From Streptomyces sp. NBC_00250 (GTDB taxonomy: Bacteria; Actinomycetota; Actinomycetes; Streptomycetales; Streptomycetaceae), in assembly GCF_036192275.1 (NCBI RefSeq), contig NZ_CP108088.1, forward strand, positions 7,550,001 to 7,614,000: a DNA stretch of 64,000 nt, read 5' to 3'. Below, piece after piece: positions 1 through 10,442 of the stretch (its first letter is position 1; each line of letters opens with the position of its first letter). The position numbers were made by a program, and so were the translations under genes. Under the pieces are notes generated by a model that had not been told where the DNA came from, did no database searches, and saw only the letters and a list, made by a program, of their open reading frames with translations.

Positions 1-1925
<1,925 letters not shown>

Positions 1926-1997
1926 AGTTGCTCGCGTCCACTGTGTTAGTTCTGAAGTAACGAACCGTGCCGATATCCGGTTGGTCAACTTCATAGA

Positions 1998-2116
1998 GTT
2001 TCGGTGGTCATAGCGTTAGGGAAACGCCCGGTTACATTCCGAACCCGGAAGCTAAGCCTTTCAGCGCCGATGGTACTGCAGGGGGGACCCTGTGGGAGAG
2101 TAGGACGCCGCCGAAC
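1998..2116 (+). rRNA. rrf: 5S ribosomal RNA
   Basis: About 119 bases beginning GTTTCGGTGGTCATAGCG and ending GACGCCGCCGAAC, the standard Streptomyces 5S sequence with complementary ends. It lies about 70 bases after 23S in the usual rRNA operon order. I see no tRNA between or after the two genes. Confidence 0.97.
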
Positions 2117-2124
2117 AATTTTTA

Positions 2125-2165
2125 GCCTCAACCCCCGGACCTTGTCCGGGGGTTGAGGCATTTTT
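2125..2165 (+). terminator. rRNA operon terminator
   Basis: A perfect 16-bp stem (2125-2140 with 2144-2159) has a 3-base loop and is followed by ATTTTT. This is a strong intrinsic terminator directly behind 5S rRNA. Confidence 0.93.
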
Positions 2166-2262
2166 GCGTTCTGGCGTGGGCCGGAGCCCCCTGTGCACGG
2201 CAGTGTTGTGGCTGAGGGTAAGGTCAGGGGGCATCGTCCGTACGTTCCCAGGAGGCCCCCGG

Positions 2263-2871
2263 GTGGAGGTCCAGGAGACTCGCGTTCAGACCGACCGGGT
2301 CCTCACCATCCCCAACATTCTCAGCATGGCGCGTCTTGCCGGCGTGCCGCTGTTTCTGTGGCTGATTCTCCGTCCGGAGTTCGGCGGGCCCAACAGTGAC
2401 GGCTGGGCGCTTCTCGTTCTGATGCTCAGCGGCATCAGCGACTATCTCGACGGCAAACTCGCCCGGCGCTGGAACCAGATCAGCAACCTCGGCCGGCTGC
2501 TCGATCCCGCCGCCGACCGGTTGTACATCCTGTCCACGCTCGTGGGTCTCACCTGGCGCGAGATCCTGCCGTGGTGGCTCACCGCCGCGCTGCTGGCGCG
2601 CGAGGCCATGCTGCTGGTCATGGTGGCAATCCTTCGCCGACACGGCTACCCGCCGCCGCAGGTGAACTTCCTCGGCAAAGCTGCGACATTCAACTTGATG
2701 TACGCGTTCCCGTTGCTGCTTCTCAGTGACGGAACGGGCTGGCTTTCGTCACTCGCTGAAGTTTTCGGGTGGGCCTTCGCCGGATGGGGTACAACTCTGT
2801 ATTGGTGGGCAGGGATCCTCTACGTGGTCCAGGTCCGTCGACTTGTGAAGGCGGATACCGCGGCCGATTGA
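2263..2871 (+). CDS. CDP-alcohol phosphatidyltransferase, probably cardiolipin synthase-like
   Basis: Integral membrane phospholipid synthase of 202 residues. The family signature DG-x2-AR-x8-G-x3-D-x3-D is intact (D63, G64, A67, R68, G77, D81, D85). These residues bind Mg2+ and the CDP-alcohol. Hydrophobic segments cover much of the remainder. I start at the GTG because AGGAGG sits 7 bases upstream at 2250-2255; a longer frame reaches back to 2164 but its first codons overlap the rRNA terminator. From the family I infer that it joins CDP-diacylglycerol to an alcohol acceptor. Streptomyces coelicolor is known to have a eukaryote-like cardiolipin synthase of this type, and position next to the mannose-1-phosphate guanylyltransferase gene fits it. 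A phosphatidylglycerophosphate or phosphatidylinositol-phosphate synthase cannot be excluded. Confidence 0.88.
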   Translation: MEVQETRVQTDRVLTIPNILSMARLAGVPLFLWLILRPEFGGPNSDGWALLVLMLSGISDYLDGKLARRWNQISNLGRLLDPAADRLYILSTLVGLTWREILPWWLTAALLAREAMLLVMVAILRRHGYPPPQVNFLGKAATFNLMYAFPLLLLSDGTGWLSSLAEVFGWAFAGWGTTLYWWAGILYVVQVRRLVKADTAAD

Positions 2872-2987
2872 GCCCGTCCGTCCTGTGCCGAGCAGCGTCG
2901 CCGGCAACAACGAGGACGTCCGAGGGCCACTGAACGGACAGGTGAAGTCGGCAGGACCGTCGTCTCTTCAAGGAGGACGCTTCCGAC

Positions 2988-5483
2988 ATGAAGGCCGTCG
3001 TGATGGCCGGTGGCGAAGGAACCCGCCTTCGCCCCATGACCTCGAGCATGCCCAAGCCTCTACTGCCGGTGGTGAACCGGCCGATCATGGAGCACGTCCT
3101 ACGACTGCTCAAGAGGCACGGTCTCAACGAGACCGTCGTCACCGTGCAGTTTCTCGCCTCACTCGTCAGGAACTACTTCGGCGACGGCGAGGAGCTCGGG
3201 ATGGAGCTCACGTATGCCAACGAGGAGAAGCCACTCGGTACAGCGGGAAGTGTGAAGAACGCCGAGGAAGCGTTGAAGGACGACGCCTTTCTCGTGATCT
3301 CAGGAGACGCACTCACCGATTTCGATCTCACCGATCTCATCGCCTTCCACAAGGAGAAGGGCGCCCTCGTCACGGTCTGTCTCACCCGGGTGCCGAATCC
3401 GCTGGAATTCGGAATCACGATCGTCGACGAAGAAGGACAGGTCGAGCGCTTCCTGGAGAAGCCGACCTGGGGTCAGGTCTTCTCCGACACCGTGAACACG
3501 GGCATCTATGTGATGGAGCCCGAGGTATTCGACTACGTCGAGGCCGACGTTCCGGTCGACTGGTCGGGTGATGTCTTTCCTCAGTTGATGAAGGAGGGCA
3601 AGCCGATCTACGGCTATGTCGCCGAGGGCTACTGGGAGGACGTCGGCACCCACGAGAGTTACGTGAAGGCCCAGGCGGACGTCCTGGAGGGCAAGGTCCA
3701 GGTCGACATCGACGGCTTCGAGATCTCGCCCGGCGTGTGGGTCGCCGAAGGCGCCGAGGTACACCACGACGCCGTGCTGCGGGGGCCGCTCTACATCGGT
3801 GACTACGCCAAGGTCGAGGCCGGCGCCGAGATCCGTGAGCACACCGTCATCGGCTCGAACGTCGTCGTGAAGAGCGGTGCCTTCCTCCACAAGGCCGTCG
3901 TCCACGACAACGTCTACATCGGGCCGCAGAGCAACCTGCGTGGCTGTGTGATCGGCAAGAACACCGACATCATGCGGGCCGCCCGGATCGAGGACGGAGC
4001 CGTCATCGGGGACGAGTGCCTGGTCGGTGAGGAATCGATCGTGCAGGGCAACGTCCGGGTCTATCCGTTCAAGACGATCGAGGCCGGCGCCTTCGTCAAC
4101 ACCTCGGTCATCTGGGAGTCCCGTGGCCAGGCCCATCTCTTCGGGGCGCGCGGGGTCTCCGGCATCCTCAACGTGGAGATCACCCCTGAGCTGGCCGTCC
4201 GGCTGGCGGGGGCGTACGCCACGACCCTGAAGAAGGGCGCGACCGTCACCACGGCGCGTGACCACTCCCGGGGTGCGCGGGCGCTGAAACGGGCGGTGAT
4301 CTCGGCGCTGCAGGCCAGCGCCATCAACGTAAGGGACCTGGAGAACGTACCGCTGCCGGTCGCGCGACAGCAGACCGCGCGGGGAAGCGCCGGCGGCATC
4401 ATGGTGCGGACCTCGCCAGGGGTGCCCGACTCCGTGGACATCATGTTCTTCGACGAACGCGGGGCGGACCTCTCGCAGGGCGGGCAACGCAAGCTCGACC
4501 GGGTGTTCGCGCGACAGGAGTACCGGCGGGCCTTCCCCGGCGAGATCGGGGACCTCTCCTTCCCGGCGAGCGTCTTCGACTCGTACACCGGCTCGCTGCT
4601 GAGGAACGTCGACACCTCCGGGATCGCGGAAGCGGGCCTGAAGGTGGTCGTGGACGCGTCCAACGGCAGTGCGGGGCTCGTCCTGCCCAGCCTCCTCGGG
4701 CGGCTCCAGGTCGACTCGCTGACGATCAACCCCGGGCTCGACGAGTCCAGACCCACCGAGTCGGCCGAGAGCCGGCGGGCCGGGCTCGTACGGCTCGGGG
4801 AGATCGTGGCATCGGCGCGGGCCGCGTTCGGAGTGCGGTTCGACCCCGTCGGCGAACGGCTCTCGCTCGTGGACGAGCGAGGGCGGATCATCGAGGACGA
4901 CCGCGCGCTCCTGGTGATGCTCGACCTGGTGGCCGCCGAGCGGCGGTCCGGGCGGGTCGCGCTGCCGGTCACCACGACCCGTATCGCCGAGCAGGTCGCC
5001 GCGTACCACGGCACGCAGGTGGAGTGGACGACGACCTCGCCGGACGACCTCACGAGGGTCGGGCGCGAGGAGTCGACGATCTTCGGCGGCGACGGGCGCG
5101 GCGGGTTCATCGTGCCCGAGTTCAGCAGTGTCTTCGACGGCGCGGCCGCCTTCGTGCGGCTGATCGGTCTCGTCGCGCGGACACAGCTCACGCTGAGCCA
5201 GATCGACGCGCGGATTCCGCGGGCGCACGTCCTCAAGAAGGACATCGCGACGCCGTGGGCCGTGAAGGGTCTGGTGATGCGCCGGGTGGTGGAGGCGGCG
5301 GGGAGCCGCTCCGTGGACACCACCGACGGCGTGCGGGTGGTCGAGGCCGACGGGCGGTGGGTGATGGTGCTGCCAGACCCCGCCGAGGCCGTCACCCATC
5401 TGTGGGCCGAGGGTCCCGACGACGCCTCCGCGCAGGCCCTGCTCGACGAGTGGGCCGCGGTGGTCGACAGCGCAGGTAGCTGA
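2988..5483 (+). CDS. mannose-1-phosphate guanylyltransferase fused to a degenerate phosphomannomutase domain
   Basis: A three-part cytoplasmic protein of 831 residues. Residues 1-235 are a nucleotidyltransferase domain with the N-terminal pyrophosphorylase signature ([11 protein letters not shown], then PKP) and a later FLEKP. Residues about 245-370 are a left-handed beta-helix of hexapeptide repeats. Residues about 375-831 have the fold of phosphomannomutase/phosphoglucomutase. The first part should make GDP-mannose from mannose 1-phosphate and GTP, for lipoglycan, protein and wall mannosylation. The C-terminal domain has lost key residues in all four active-site loops (see findings), so it is probably structural or regulatory. 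AAGGAGG at 2970-2976 supports the ATG. It follows the phosphatidyltransferase gene by 116 bases. Confidence 0.92.
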   Translation: MKAVVMAGGEGTRLRPMTSSMPKPLLPVVNRPIMEHVLRLLKRHGLNETVVTVQFLASLVRNYFGDGEELGMELTYANEEKPLGTAGSVKNAEEALKDDAFLVISGDALTDFDLTDLIAFHKEKGALVTVCLTRVPNPLEFGITIVDEEGQVERFLEKPTWGQVFSDTVNTGIYVMEPEVFDYVEADVPVDWSGDVFPQLMKEGKPIYGYVAEGYWEDVGTHESYVKAQADVLEGKVQVDIDGFEISPGVWVAEGAEVHHDAVLRGPLYIGDYAKVEAGAEIREHTVIGSNVVVKSGAFLHKAVVHDNVYIGPQSNLRGCVIGKNTDIMRAARIEDGAVIGDECLVGEESIVQGNVRVYPFKTIEAGAFVNTSVIWESRGQAHLFGARGVSGILNVEITPELAVRLAGAYATTLKKGATVTTARDHSRGARALKRAVISALQASAINVRDLENVPLPVARQQTARGSAGGIMVRTSPGVPDSVDIMFFDERGADLSQGGQRKLDRVFARQEYRRAFPGEIGDLSFPASVFDSYTGSLLRNVDTSGIAEAGLKVVVDASNGSAGLVLPSLLGRLQVDSLTINPGLDESRPTESAESRRAGLVRLGEIVASARAAFGVRFDPVGERLSLVDERGRIIEDDRALLVMLDLVAAERRSGRVALPVTTTRIAEQVAAYHGTQVEWTTTSPDDLTRVGREESTIFGGDGRGGFIVPEFSSVFDGAAAFVRLIGLVARTQLTLSQIDARIPRAHVLKKDIATPWAVKGLVMRRVVEAAGSRSVDTTDGVRVVEADGRWVMVLPDPAEAVTHLWAEGPDDASAQALLDEWAAVVDSAGS

Positions 5484-5493
5484 GCGGATCGGA

Positions 5494-5538
5494 CCGGCCG
5501 ACGGGGAGTGCCCCCTGGGGGCACTCCCCGTCGGCCGG
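5494..5538 (+). terminator. long perfect hairpin terminator
   Basis: A 21-bp perfect stem (5494-5514 with 5518-5538) around a 3-base loop begins 10 bases after the preceding stop codon. There is no T tract, which is usual for streptomycete terminators. It separates the pyrophosphorylase gene from the DUF881 group. Confidence 0.8.
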
Positions 5539-5584
5539 AGGGGCCATTCGGCGGTAGGCCGTGCGACGTGCGACGATGTGCGGC

Positions 5585-6514
5585 ATGTCGCAGCAGCCCC
5601 CCGTTCGGAGCACCGGATCACCGCCGCCGCGTCCGGACGCGTCCATGTCGCTGCTGAACAACGTGATCGATCACGCGCTCGACGACGGCTACGCGGAGGC
5701 GACCGCCCGGCGAGCCGCGGAAGGCGGTGGGCTGCCCCGTAGCCTGCGGGCGAAGTTGGGTGTCGCCGTAGGCCTGGTGCTCGCGGCCGCCGTCGTGACC
5801 GTCGGTGCGGCCGAGGCGCGGATCTCCGCGCCCGTCGTCGCCAAGGAGCGACAGGAACTGATCGACCGGATCGAGGCGGAGACGTCCTCTGCCGATCAGC
5901 TGGAGCAGGACGTCGAGCGGATCCGGTCCGAGGTCGGCGCACGTCAGCGGCAGGCGCTTCAGCAGCACGGCGGTGACCAGGCCGAGCTCGTGGCGCTGCT
6001 GTCGGGCGCGACGCCCGTGCACGGTCCCGGGGTGAAGCTGGTCGTCAACGACGCCAAGGAAGCCGACACCGGGGGCGGCGGGCCGAGGGAGAGCAGCGGC
6101 TTCTCCGACACGGGCCGGGTGCGCGACAGGGACATGCAGCGCATCATCAACGGGCTCTGGGAGTCCGGAGCCGAGGCCGTCGCCATCAACGGGCAGCGGT
6201 TGACATCGCTCTCCGCGATCCGGGCCGCCGGCGACGCCATACTGGTCGACAACAAGCCGCTGGTGCCGCCGTACACCATCCTCGCGATCGGGGACGGGCA
6301 GCGGCTGAGCACCGCGTTCCAGGACAGCGCCGACGGGCAGTATCTGCACGCGCTGGTGGAGAACTTCGGGATCAGGAGCGGGATCACGGCCGAGGGCGAC
6401 GTACGCCTGCCGGCCGCGCCGAGCCTGACCGTACGTACCGCAGAGCCGAGGGGGGCCGGGGCGGCGACGCCGTCCGGTGGGGCCACGGCCGATACAGGGA
6501 AGGGCACATCGTGA
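5585..6514 (+). CDS. DUF881 family membrane protein
   Basis: Protein of 309 residues: a short cytoplasmic N-terminus, one transmembrane segment (about 57-77), a coiled-coil stretch (about 85-125), then an extracytoplasmic DUF881 domain. A loop within the domain is rich in Gly and Ser. The family has no assigned biochemical activity; in Gram-positive bacteria it neighbours cell-division or envelope genes. No clear Shine-Dalgarno sequence marks the start: ATG codons at 5576, 5585 and 5645 are all possible. The gene overlaps the next by 4 bases (GTGA), implying coupled translation with the small basic protein. Confidence 0.88.
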   Translation: MSQQPPVRSTGSPPPRPDASMSLLNNVIDHALDDGYAEATARRAAEGGGLPRSLRAKLGVAVGLVLAAAVVTVGAAEARISAPVVAKERQELIDRIEAETSSADQLEQDVERIRSEVGARQRQALQQHGGDQAELVALLSGATPVHGPGVKLVVNDAKEADTGGGGPRESSGFSDTGRVRDRDMQRIINGLWESGAEAVAINGQRLTSLSAIRAAGDAILVDNKPLVPPYTILAIGDGQRLSTAFQDSADGQYLHALVENFGIRSGITAEGDVRLPAAPSLTVRTAEPRGAGAATPSGGATADTGKGTS

Positions 6515-6843
6515 TCGCCGTACTGGGCCTGATCGTCGGAGTCGTGGTCGGACTGTTGGTCCGACCCGAAGTTCCGGCGGTGGTCGAGCCCTATCTTCCG
6601 ATCGCCGTGGTCGCCGCCCTCGACGCGGTCTTCGGCGGCCTGCGGGCCATGCTCGACGGCATCTTCGTCGACAAGGTGTTCGTGGTCTCGTTCCTGTCGA
6701 ACGTGGTCGTGGCCGCGCTGATCGTCTTCCTCGGCGACAAGCTGGGCGTGGGCGCGCAGCTGTCGACCGGTGTGGTGGTCGTGCTCGGCATCCGGATCTT
6801 CTCCAACGCGGCCGCCATCCGGCGCCATGTCTTCCGGGCGTGA
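6511..6843 (+). CDS. sbp: small basic protein, DUF1290 family
   Basis: Membrane protein of 110 residues with three hydrophobic helices (about 2-17, 23-45 and 62-92) and basic ends, matching the Sbp/DUF1290 family in size. The GTG start overlaps the upstream TGA, and the next DUF881 gene begins 5 bases after its stop, so the three genes form one translational unit. Sandwiching of this protein between two DUF881 genes is conserved in actinobacteria and suggests a shared membrane complex. The function is unknown. Confidence 0.9.
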   Translation: MIAVLGLIVGVVVGLLVRPEVPAVVEPYLPIAVVAALDAVFGGLRAMLDGIFVDKVFVVSFLSNVVVAALIVFLGDKLGVGAQLSTGVVVVLGIRIFSNAAAIRRHVFRA

Positions 6844-6848
6844 GGCCG

Positions 6849-7802
6849 ATGAGCGAGAACCCTCAGAACCCTCAGAACACTGAGAATTCGGAGAACGAGC
6901 GGGAGCCCGGGAGCGTCGGGAAGCCGGAGAGCGCCGGCGAGGACGTGAGTGCAGGCAAGGACGCCGGCGCCGGTACGACAGCGGAGTCCGAGGCGTCCGC
7001 GGAGACCGTCCACGGCGGGACCGCGGATCACGATGTGCGGGTGCCCGTGACGCCGGCCGCCTCCGCCGCTCCGGACGCCGCGCCGAGCGGGCGCCGGCGG
7101 CTGGCCTCCGCCGTGTGGCCGCCGCGGGTGACCCGGGCCCAACTCATCGTCGCGCTGCTGCTGTTCGTCCTCGGCCTCGGCCTGGCCATCCAGGTCTCCT
7201 CGACCAGTGACAACAGCGCCCTGCGCGGGGCGCGCCAGGAGGACCTGGTGCGGATCCTGGACGAGCTCGACGACCGTACGCAGCGCCTGGAGGACGAGAA
7301 GGCGCGCCTGGAGAAGCAGCGCACCGAGCTGGAGTCCAGCTCGGACCAGGCCGAGGAGGCGCGCAAGCAGACCCAGGAGAAGGAGCGGCAGCTCGGGATC
7401 CTGGCTGGCACGGTGGCCGCCGAGGGGCCGGGCATCACCCTGACCGTCGGCGATCCGACCGGGGCCGTCGAATCGGACATGCTGCTCGACGCCATCCAGG
7501 AGCTGCGCGCCGCGGGCGCCGAGGCCATCCAGGTCAACGGTGTACGCGTGGTCGCGGACAGTTATTTCACCGGTAGCGGTGATGACATGCGAATCGATGG
7601 AACGAAGGTGGCCGCTCCGTACGTCTTCAAGGTCATCGGCAAGCCGGAGGATCTCGAGCCCGCGCTCAACATCCCCGGCGGAGTCGTGCAGACCCTGGAG
7701 AAGGAGCAGGCCACGGCCACGGTGGAGCGGTCGGCGAAGATCATCGTCGATGCCTTGCGACCCGCGAAGCGGCCTGACTACGCTCAGTCGTCCTCGCAGT
7801 GA
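6849..7802 (+). CDS. DUF881 family membrane protein, second copy
   Basis: Protein of 317 residues. A long acidic, repetitive N-terminus (1-90; it opens with Asn-Pro-Gln repeats and is rich in Glu, Gly and Ala) is followed by one transmembrane helix (about 97-116), a heptad-rich coiled coil (about 130-185) and the DUF881 domain. The arrangement parallels the first DUF881 protein, but the cytoplasmic tail is longer and disordered. The ATG follows the small basic protein stop by 5 bases. The coiled coils suggest homo- or hetero-oligomers with the other DUF881 protein. No enzyme motif is visible. Confidence 0.88.
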   Translation: MSENPQNPQNTENSENEREPGSVGKPESAGEDVSAGKDAGAGTTAESEASAETVHGGTADHDVRVPVTPAASAAPDAAPSGRRRLASAVWPPRVTRAQLIVALLLFVLGLGLAIQVSSTSDNSALRGARQEDLVRILDELDDRTQRLEDEKARLEKQRTELESSSDQAEEARKQTQEKERQLGILAGTVAAEGPGITLTVGDPTGAVESDMLLDAIQELRAAGAEAIQVNGVRVVADSYFTGSGDDMRIDGTKVAAPYVFKVIGKPEDLEPALNIPGGVVQTLEKEQATATVERSAKIIVDALRPAKRPDYAQSSSQ

Positions 7803-7854
7803 GAGGAAGGCAAGGGGGGTCCCGCGACAAGGGCAAGACGTTGCGGGGGGTCGG

Positions 7855-7874
7855 CGCACCACATCGGTGGTGCG
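7855..7874 (+). other. small hairpin in the DUF881-FHA intergenic gap
   Basis: An 8-bp perfect stem (CGCACCAC with GTGGTGCG) has a 4-base loop and lies 52 bases after the second DUF881 stop. It could be a weak terminator closing the membrane-protein operon. In M. tuberculosis gcvH occupies this gap; here the gap has no ORF of that kind. Confidence 0.5.
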
Positions 7875-7878
7875 TGGT

Positions 7879-7905
7879 GGAAACTGTCCGGAGGATACGG
7901 ACGTT
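7879..7905 (+). promoter_or_regulatory. possible ECF-sigma promoter upstream of the FHA gene
   Basis: GGAAAC at 7879-7884 and CGTT at 7902-7905 are 17 bases apart. This resembles the GGAAC-N16/17-CGTT promoters of SigE-type extracytoplasmic-function sigma factors. It lies about 90 bases before the FHA start. The match is short and could be chance. Confidence 0.3.
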
Positions 7906-7991
7906 GTGAAGGTGTCCGGGTCGGCAGGTGTGATGGATCTCGGTTCGTCCTGCCCCACGGGCGGGTCTGTTTCGGTCAAGGGGAATCGCCC

Positions 7992-8825
7992 GTGAGTTTT
8001 TTTGCGAAGTTGTTCGGCAAGAGCGGACGCGAGGATGGCGGTAACGCCAAGCACCGCGCGTCGCGCCATGCCCAGAGCGAGGAGCAGGGCGGCGAACGCC
8101 CGCTCTTCCGCGATGAGGTCGGCGGCCAGGGCGGTGACGTTCCGGGCGCGTACGGCGCGTCGTCTGTTGACCCTGCCGGGGCTGCCCGCATAGGTTTCGG
8201 AGAACCATCAACCTCAAGTACGGGTGGAGGGTTTACCCCCGATCCGTACGCGACACAGACCTCGGCGGGGCAGCCGCGGCAGGAGGATGCGTCCATGCCG
8301 GTGTGTACGAGGTGCGGTCACCGCAACGCGGCCGACAGCCGCTTCTGCTCCCACTGCGGCACGCCGCTGCGGGGCGGAGTCGCTCCGGAGCGTGCTTCCG
8401 AGACGACCTCCACGATCTCCATCTCGGGCCTTGAGGCCTACGACGCGGAGGTCACCGGCCAGACCCAGCTGCCCTCGCTCTCTCCCGAGGCGCTGGCGGC
8501 CGTCGAGGCGCTGCCGTCCGGTTCCGCGCTCCTCGTGGTGCGCCGCGGGCCGAACTCCGGCAGCCGGTTCCTGCTCGACGGTGAGCTGACGACGGCCGGC
8601 CGTCACCCGCAGAGCGACATCTTCCTGGACGACTTCACGGTCTCGCGCCGCCATGTCGAGTTCCGGCGGGCCCAGGACGGCAGCTTCACCGTCGCGGATG
8701 TCGGCAGCCTCAACGGCACGTACGTCAACCGTGAGCCGATCGACTCGGTCGTTCTGTCCAACGGCGACGAGGTGCAGATCGGTAAGTACCGCCTGGTCTT
8801 CTACTCGAGCCAGCGGGGCGTGTAA
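7992..8825 (+). CDS. garA: FHA-domain regulator of the GarA/OdhI type with zinc ribbon
   Basis: Protein of 277 residues: a low-complexity N-terminus (1-100), a zinc ribbon with two CxxC pairs (C105, C108, C119, C122), a phospho-acceptor motif ETTS (137-140) and a C-terminal FHA domain (about 178-272) with GRHPQSDI, SRRH and NGTYVN. GarA and OdhI bind and inhibit 2-oxoglutarate dehydrogenase and glutamate dehydrogenase when unphosphorylated; PknB/PknG-type kinases phosphorylate the Thr pair and switch them off. The same motif and the neighbouring MerR gene make this the equivalent. The GTG at 7992 has AAGGGGA upstream, but an internal ATG at 8295 has a better site (see findings). The N-terminal extension is longer than in mycobacterial GarA. 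Confidence 0.88.
   Translation: MSFFAKLFGKSGREDGGNAKHRASRHAQSEEQGGERPLFRDEVGGQGGDVPGAYGASSVDPAGAARIGFGEPSTSSTGGGFTPDPYATQTSAGQPRQEDASMPVCTRCGHRNAADSRFCSHCGTPLRGGVAPERASETTSTISISGLEAYDAEVTGQTQLPSLSPEALAAVEALPSGSALLVVRRGPNSGSRFLLDGELTTAGRHPQSDIFLDDFTVSRRHVEFRRAQDGSFTVADVGSLNGTYVNREPIDSVVLSNGDEVQIGKYRLVFYSSQRGV
8281..8297 (+). promoter_or_regulatory. internal ribosome-binding site and start in the FHA gene
   Basis: AGGAGG at 8281-8286 is 8 bases before an in-frame ATG at 8295, codon 102 of the long reading. The product would be about 176 residues and begin just before the zinc ribbon. That is close to the GarA/OdhI core and would lack the low-complexity region. Confidence 0.5.
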
Positions 8826-8854
8826 CGCCTCGGAGAAGCCTTCAGGGAAGGTCC

Positions 8855-9598
8855 ATGCTGCGAACACCGACGGGCGGTGCCGGATCCGGCACCGCCACCG
8901 CGGGCGACCGGCTGGTCAGCATCGGCACGGTGCTGAACCAGCTGCGCGACGAATTTCCCGAAGTGACCATCTCCAAGATCCGGTTCCTGGAGGCCGAGGG
9001 GCTCGTGGAGCCCCGGCGTACGGCCTCCGGGTACCGGAAGTTCAGCCCGCAGGATGTCGAGCGGCTCGCTCAGATCCTGCGGATGCAGCGGGACCACTAC
9101 CTTCCGCTGAAGGTCATCCGCGAGCACCTCGATGCCCTCGCCAGGGGCGAGGAGATCAAGCTCCCGGCCCCCGGGCGTCGGCGGGACCTCATCGAAGGCG
9201 CCTGGGAGCAGGACGCCGAGCCGCCCACCGCCACGCGGATCGGGCGGGCCGAACTGCTGGCCGCGGCCGAGGTGACCGAGACCGAACTCGTCGAGTGGGA
9301 GTCGTACGGTCTGATCTCCGAGACGGAGGGCGGCGGCTACGAGGCCGAGACCGTCACCGTCGCGCGGCTCGTCGCGGATCTGGGGCGGTTCGGTCTGGAA
9401 CCCCGGCATCTGCGGGCCGTCAAGGCCGCCGCGGACCGGGAGGCGGGTCTGATCGAGCAGGTCGTCGCGCCGTTGCGCCGGCACCGCAATCCGCAGACCA
9501 GGGCCCATGCGGAGGCCACCGCGCAGGAGCTCGCCGCGCAGTCGGTACGGCTGCACGCCGCCCTGGTGCAGACCGCTCTGGGGATTCGGCTCCAGTGA
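8855..9598 (+). CDS. ftsR: MerR-family regulator, FtsR-like
   Basis: Transcription factor of 247 residues with an N-terminal MerR winged helix (about 24-95: a helix-turn-helix, then RKFSPQDVERLAQI). The C-terminal half is helical and has no metal-binding cysteines. The location between the FHA gene and the DUF151 gene matches Rv1828 and corynebacterial FtsR, which activates ftsZ and coordinates division. That role is inferred from context and family. GGGAAGG at 8845-8850 precedes the ATG, and the gap from the FHA gene is only 29 bases, so the two are probably co-transcribed. Confidence 0.82.
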   Translation: MLRTPTGGAGSGTATAGDRLVSIGTVLNQLRDEFPEVTISKIRFLEAEGLVEPRRTASGYRKFSPQDVERLAQILRMQRDHYLPLKVIREHLDALARGEEIKLPAPGRRRDLIEGAWEQDAEPPTATRIGRAELLAAAEVTETELVEWESYGLISETEGGGYEAETVTVARLVADLGRFGLEPRHLRAVKAAADREAGLIEQVVAPLRRHRNPQTRAHAEATAQELAAQSVRLHAALVQTALGIRLQ

Positions 9599-9776
9599 GC
9601 CGTCGAGTCGCCGGGCCAAGAGGACCGGTGAGCTTGTGAGCGACCTCGGAGGCCTCTCGGGGCAGGGTCCGGTGGGGCTTCGACGTGGGCTTGGCACGGG
9701 TTTTGGTGAGGGCTCGGGGACCGGCTTGGGAGGGCCCGACTATCCAAACCGGTCGGGCACGTCCTAGGGTTGCTGT

Positions 9777-10250
9777 GTGAACGAGCTCGACGTTGTGGGT
9801 GTCCGGGTGGAAATGCCCTCCAACCAGCCGATCGTGCTCCTGCGTGAAGTGGGAGGCGATCGGTACCTCCCCATCTGGATCGGACCGGGGGAGGCGACCG
9901 CGATCGCCTTCGCCCAGCAGGGGATGGCGCCTCCGCGGCCGCTGACGCACGACCTGTTCAAGGACGTGCTGGAGGCCGTGGGACAGGAACTCACCGAAGT
10001 CCGCATCACGGATCTGCGTGACGGGGTCTTCTACGCCGAGCTGGTCTTCGCCAGCGGCGTCGAGGTGAGCGCGCGGCCTTCGGACGCGATAGCACTGGCC
10101 CTTCGGACCGGAACGCCGATCTACGGCAGTGACGGTGTGCTGGACGACGCCGGCATCGCGATTCCGGACGAGCAGGAGGACGAGGTGGAGAAGTTCCGCG
10201 AGTTCCTCGACCAGATCTCACCGGAGGATTTCGGGACCAACAGTCAGTGA
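9777..10250 (+). CDS. DUF151 bifunctional nuclease domain protein
   Basis: Compact protein of 157 residues covering the DUF151 fold (about 5-130), with the conserved core around LPIWIGPGEATAIA and RPSDAIALALR and an acidic tail. Plant members have weak DNase/RNase activity; the bacterial role is not established. The GTG start lies 7 bases after a TAGGGT -10-like element (9765-9770), so the mRNA may be leaderless. It sits between two MerR genes, as in other actinobacteria (Rv1829). Confidence 0.88.
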   Translation: MNELDVVGVRVEMPSNQPIVLLREVGGDRYLPIWIGPGEATAIAFAQQGMAPPRPLTHDLFKDVLEAVGQELTEVRITDLRDGVFYAELVFASGVEVSARPSDAIALALRTGTPIYGSDGVLDDAGIAIPDEQEDEVEKFREFLDQISPEDFGTNSQ

Positions 10251-10352
10251 GTCGACGCGGCGCGGCCGCAGGCCGTTCGCGGGGTGCTGTCAGAGCATTC
10301 GAGTAGCCTTTCCCCGACGAGAGAGACGGGAAACCACTCTCAGGGTGATTAT

Positions 10353-10370
10353 CACTCGGCGTGCCGAGTG
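10353..10370 (+). promoter_or_regulatory. inverted repeat upstream of the second merR gene
   Basis: CACTCGGC-GT-GCCGAGTG is an 8-bp perfect dyad that ends 9 bases before the -35 element. A further CCGAGTG lies inside the promoter spacer near 10389-10395. It may be an operator for autoregulation. Confidence 0.5.
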
Positions 10371-10379
10371 TGGCGATCG

Positions 10380-10408
10380 TTGACGCACCCCGAGTGACTG
10401 CCTACCTT
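10380..10408 (+). promoter_or_regulatory. promoter of the second merR gene
   Basis: TTGACG (10380-10385), a 17-base spacer, then TACCTT (10403-10408): a good housekeeping-sigma promoter about 35 bases before the ATG. Confidence 0.65.
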
Positions 10409-10442
10409 CGTGTGGGCAGGTCAAGGACGGAGGGTCGGCGTG

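Noticed and set aside
1926..2262. tRNA gene around the rRNA genes
   Set aside because: No cloverleaf-like sequence or CCA-type end was found between 23S and 5S or after 5S.
3300..5942. 880-codon minus-strand open frame
   Set aside because: Antisense to the pyrophosphorylase fusion and DUF881; its His/Arg/Asp/Gly-rich composition is the usual shadow of GC-rich third codon positions.
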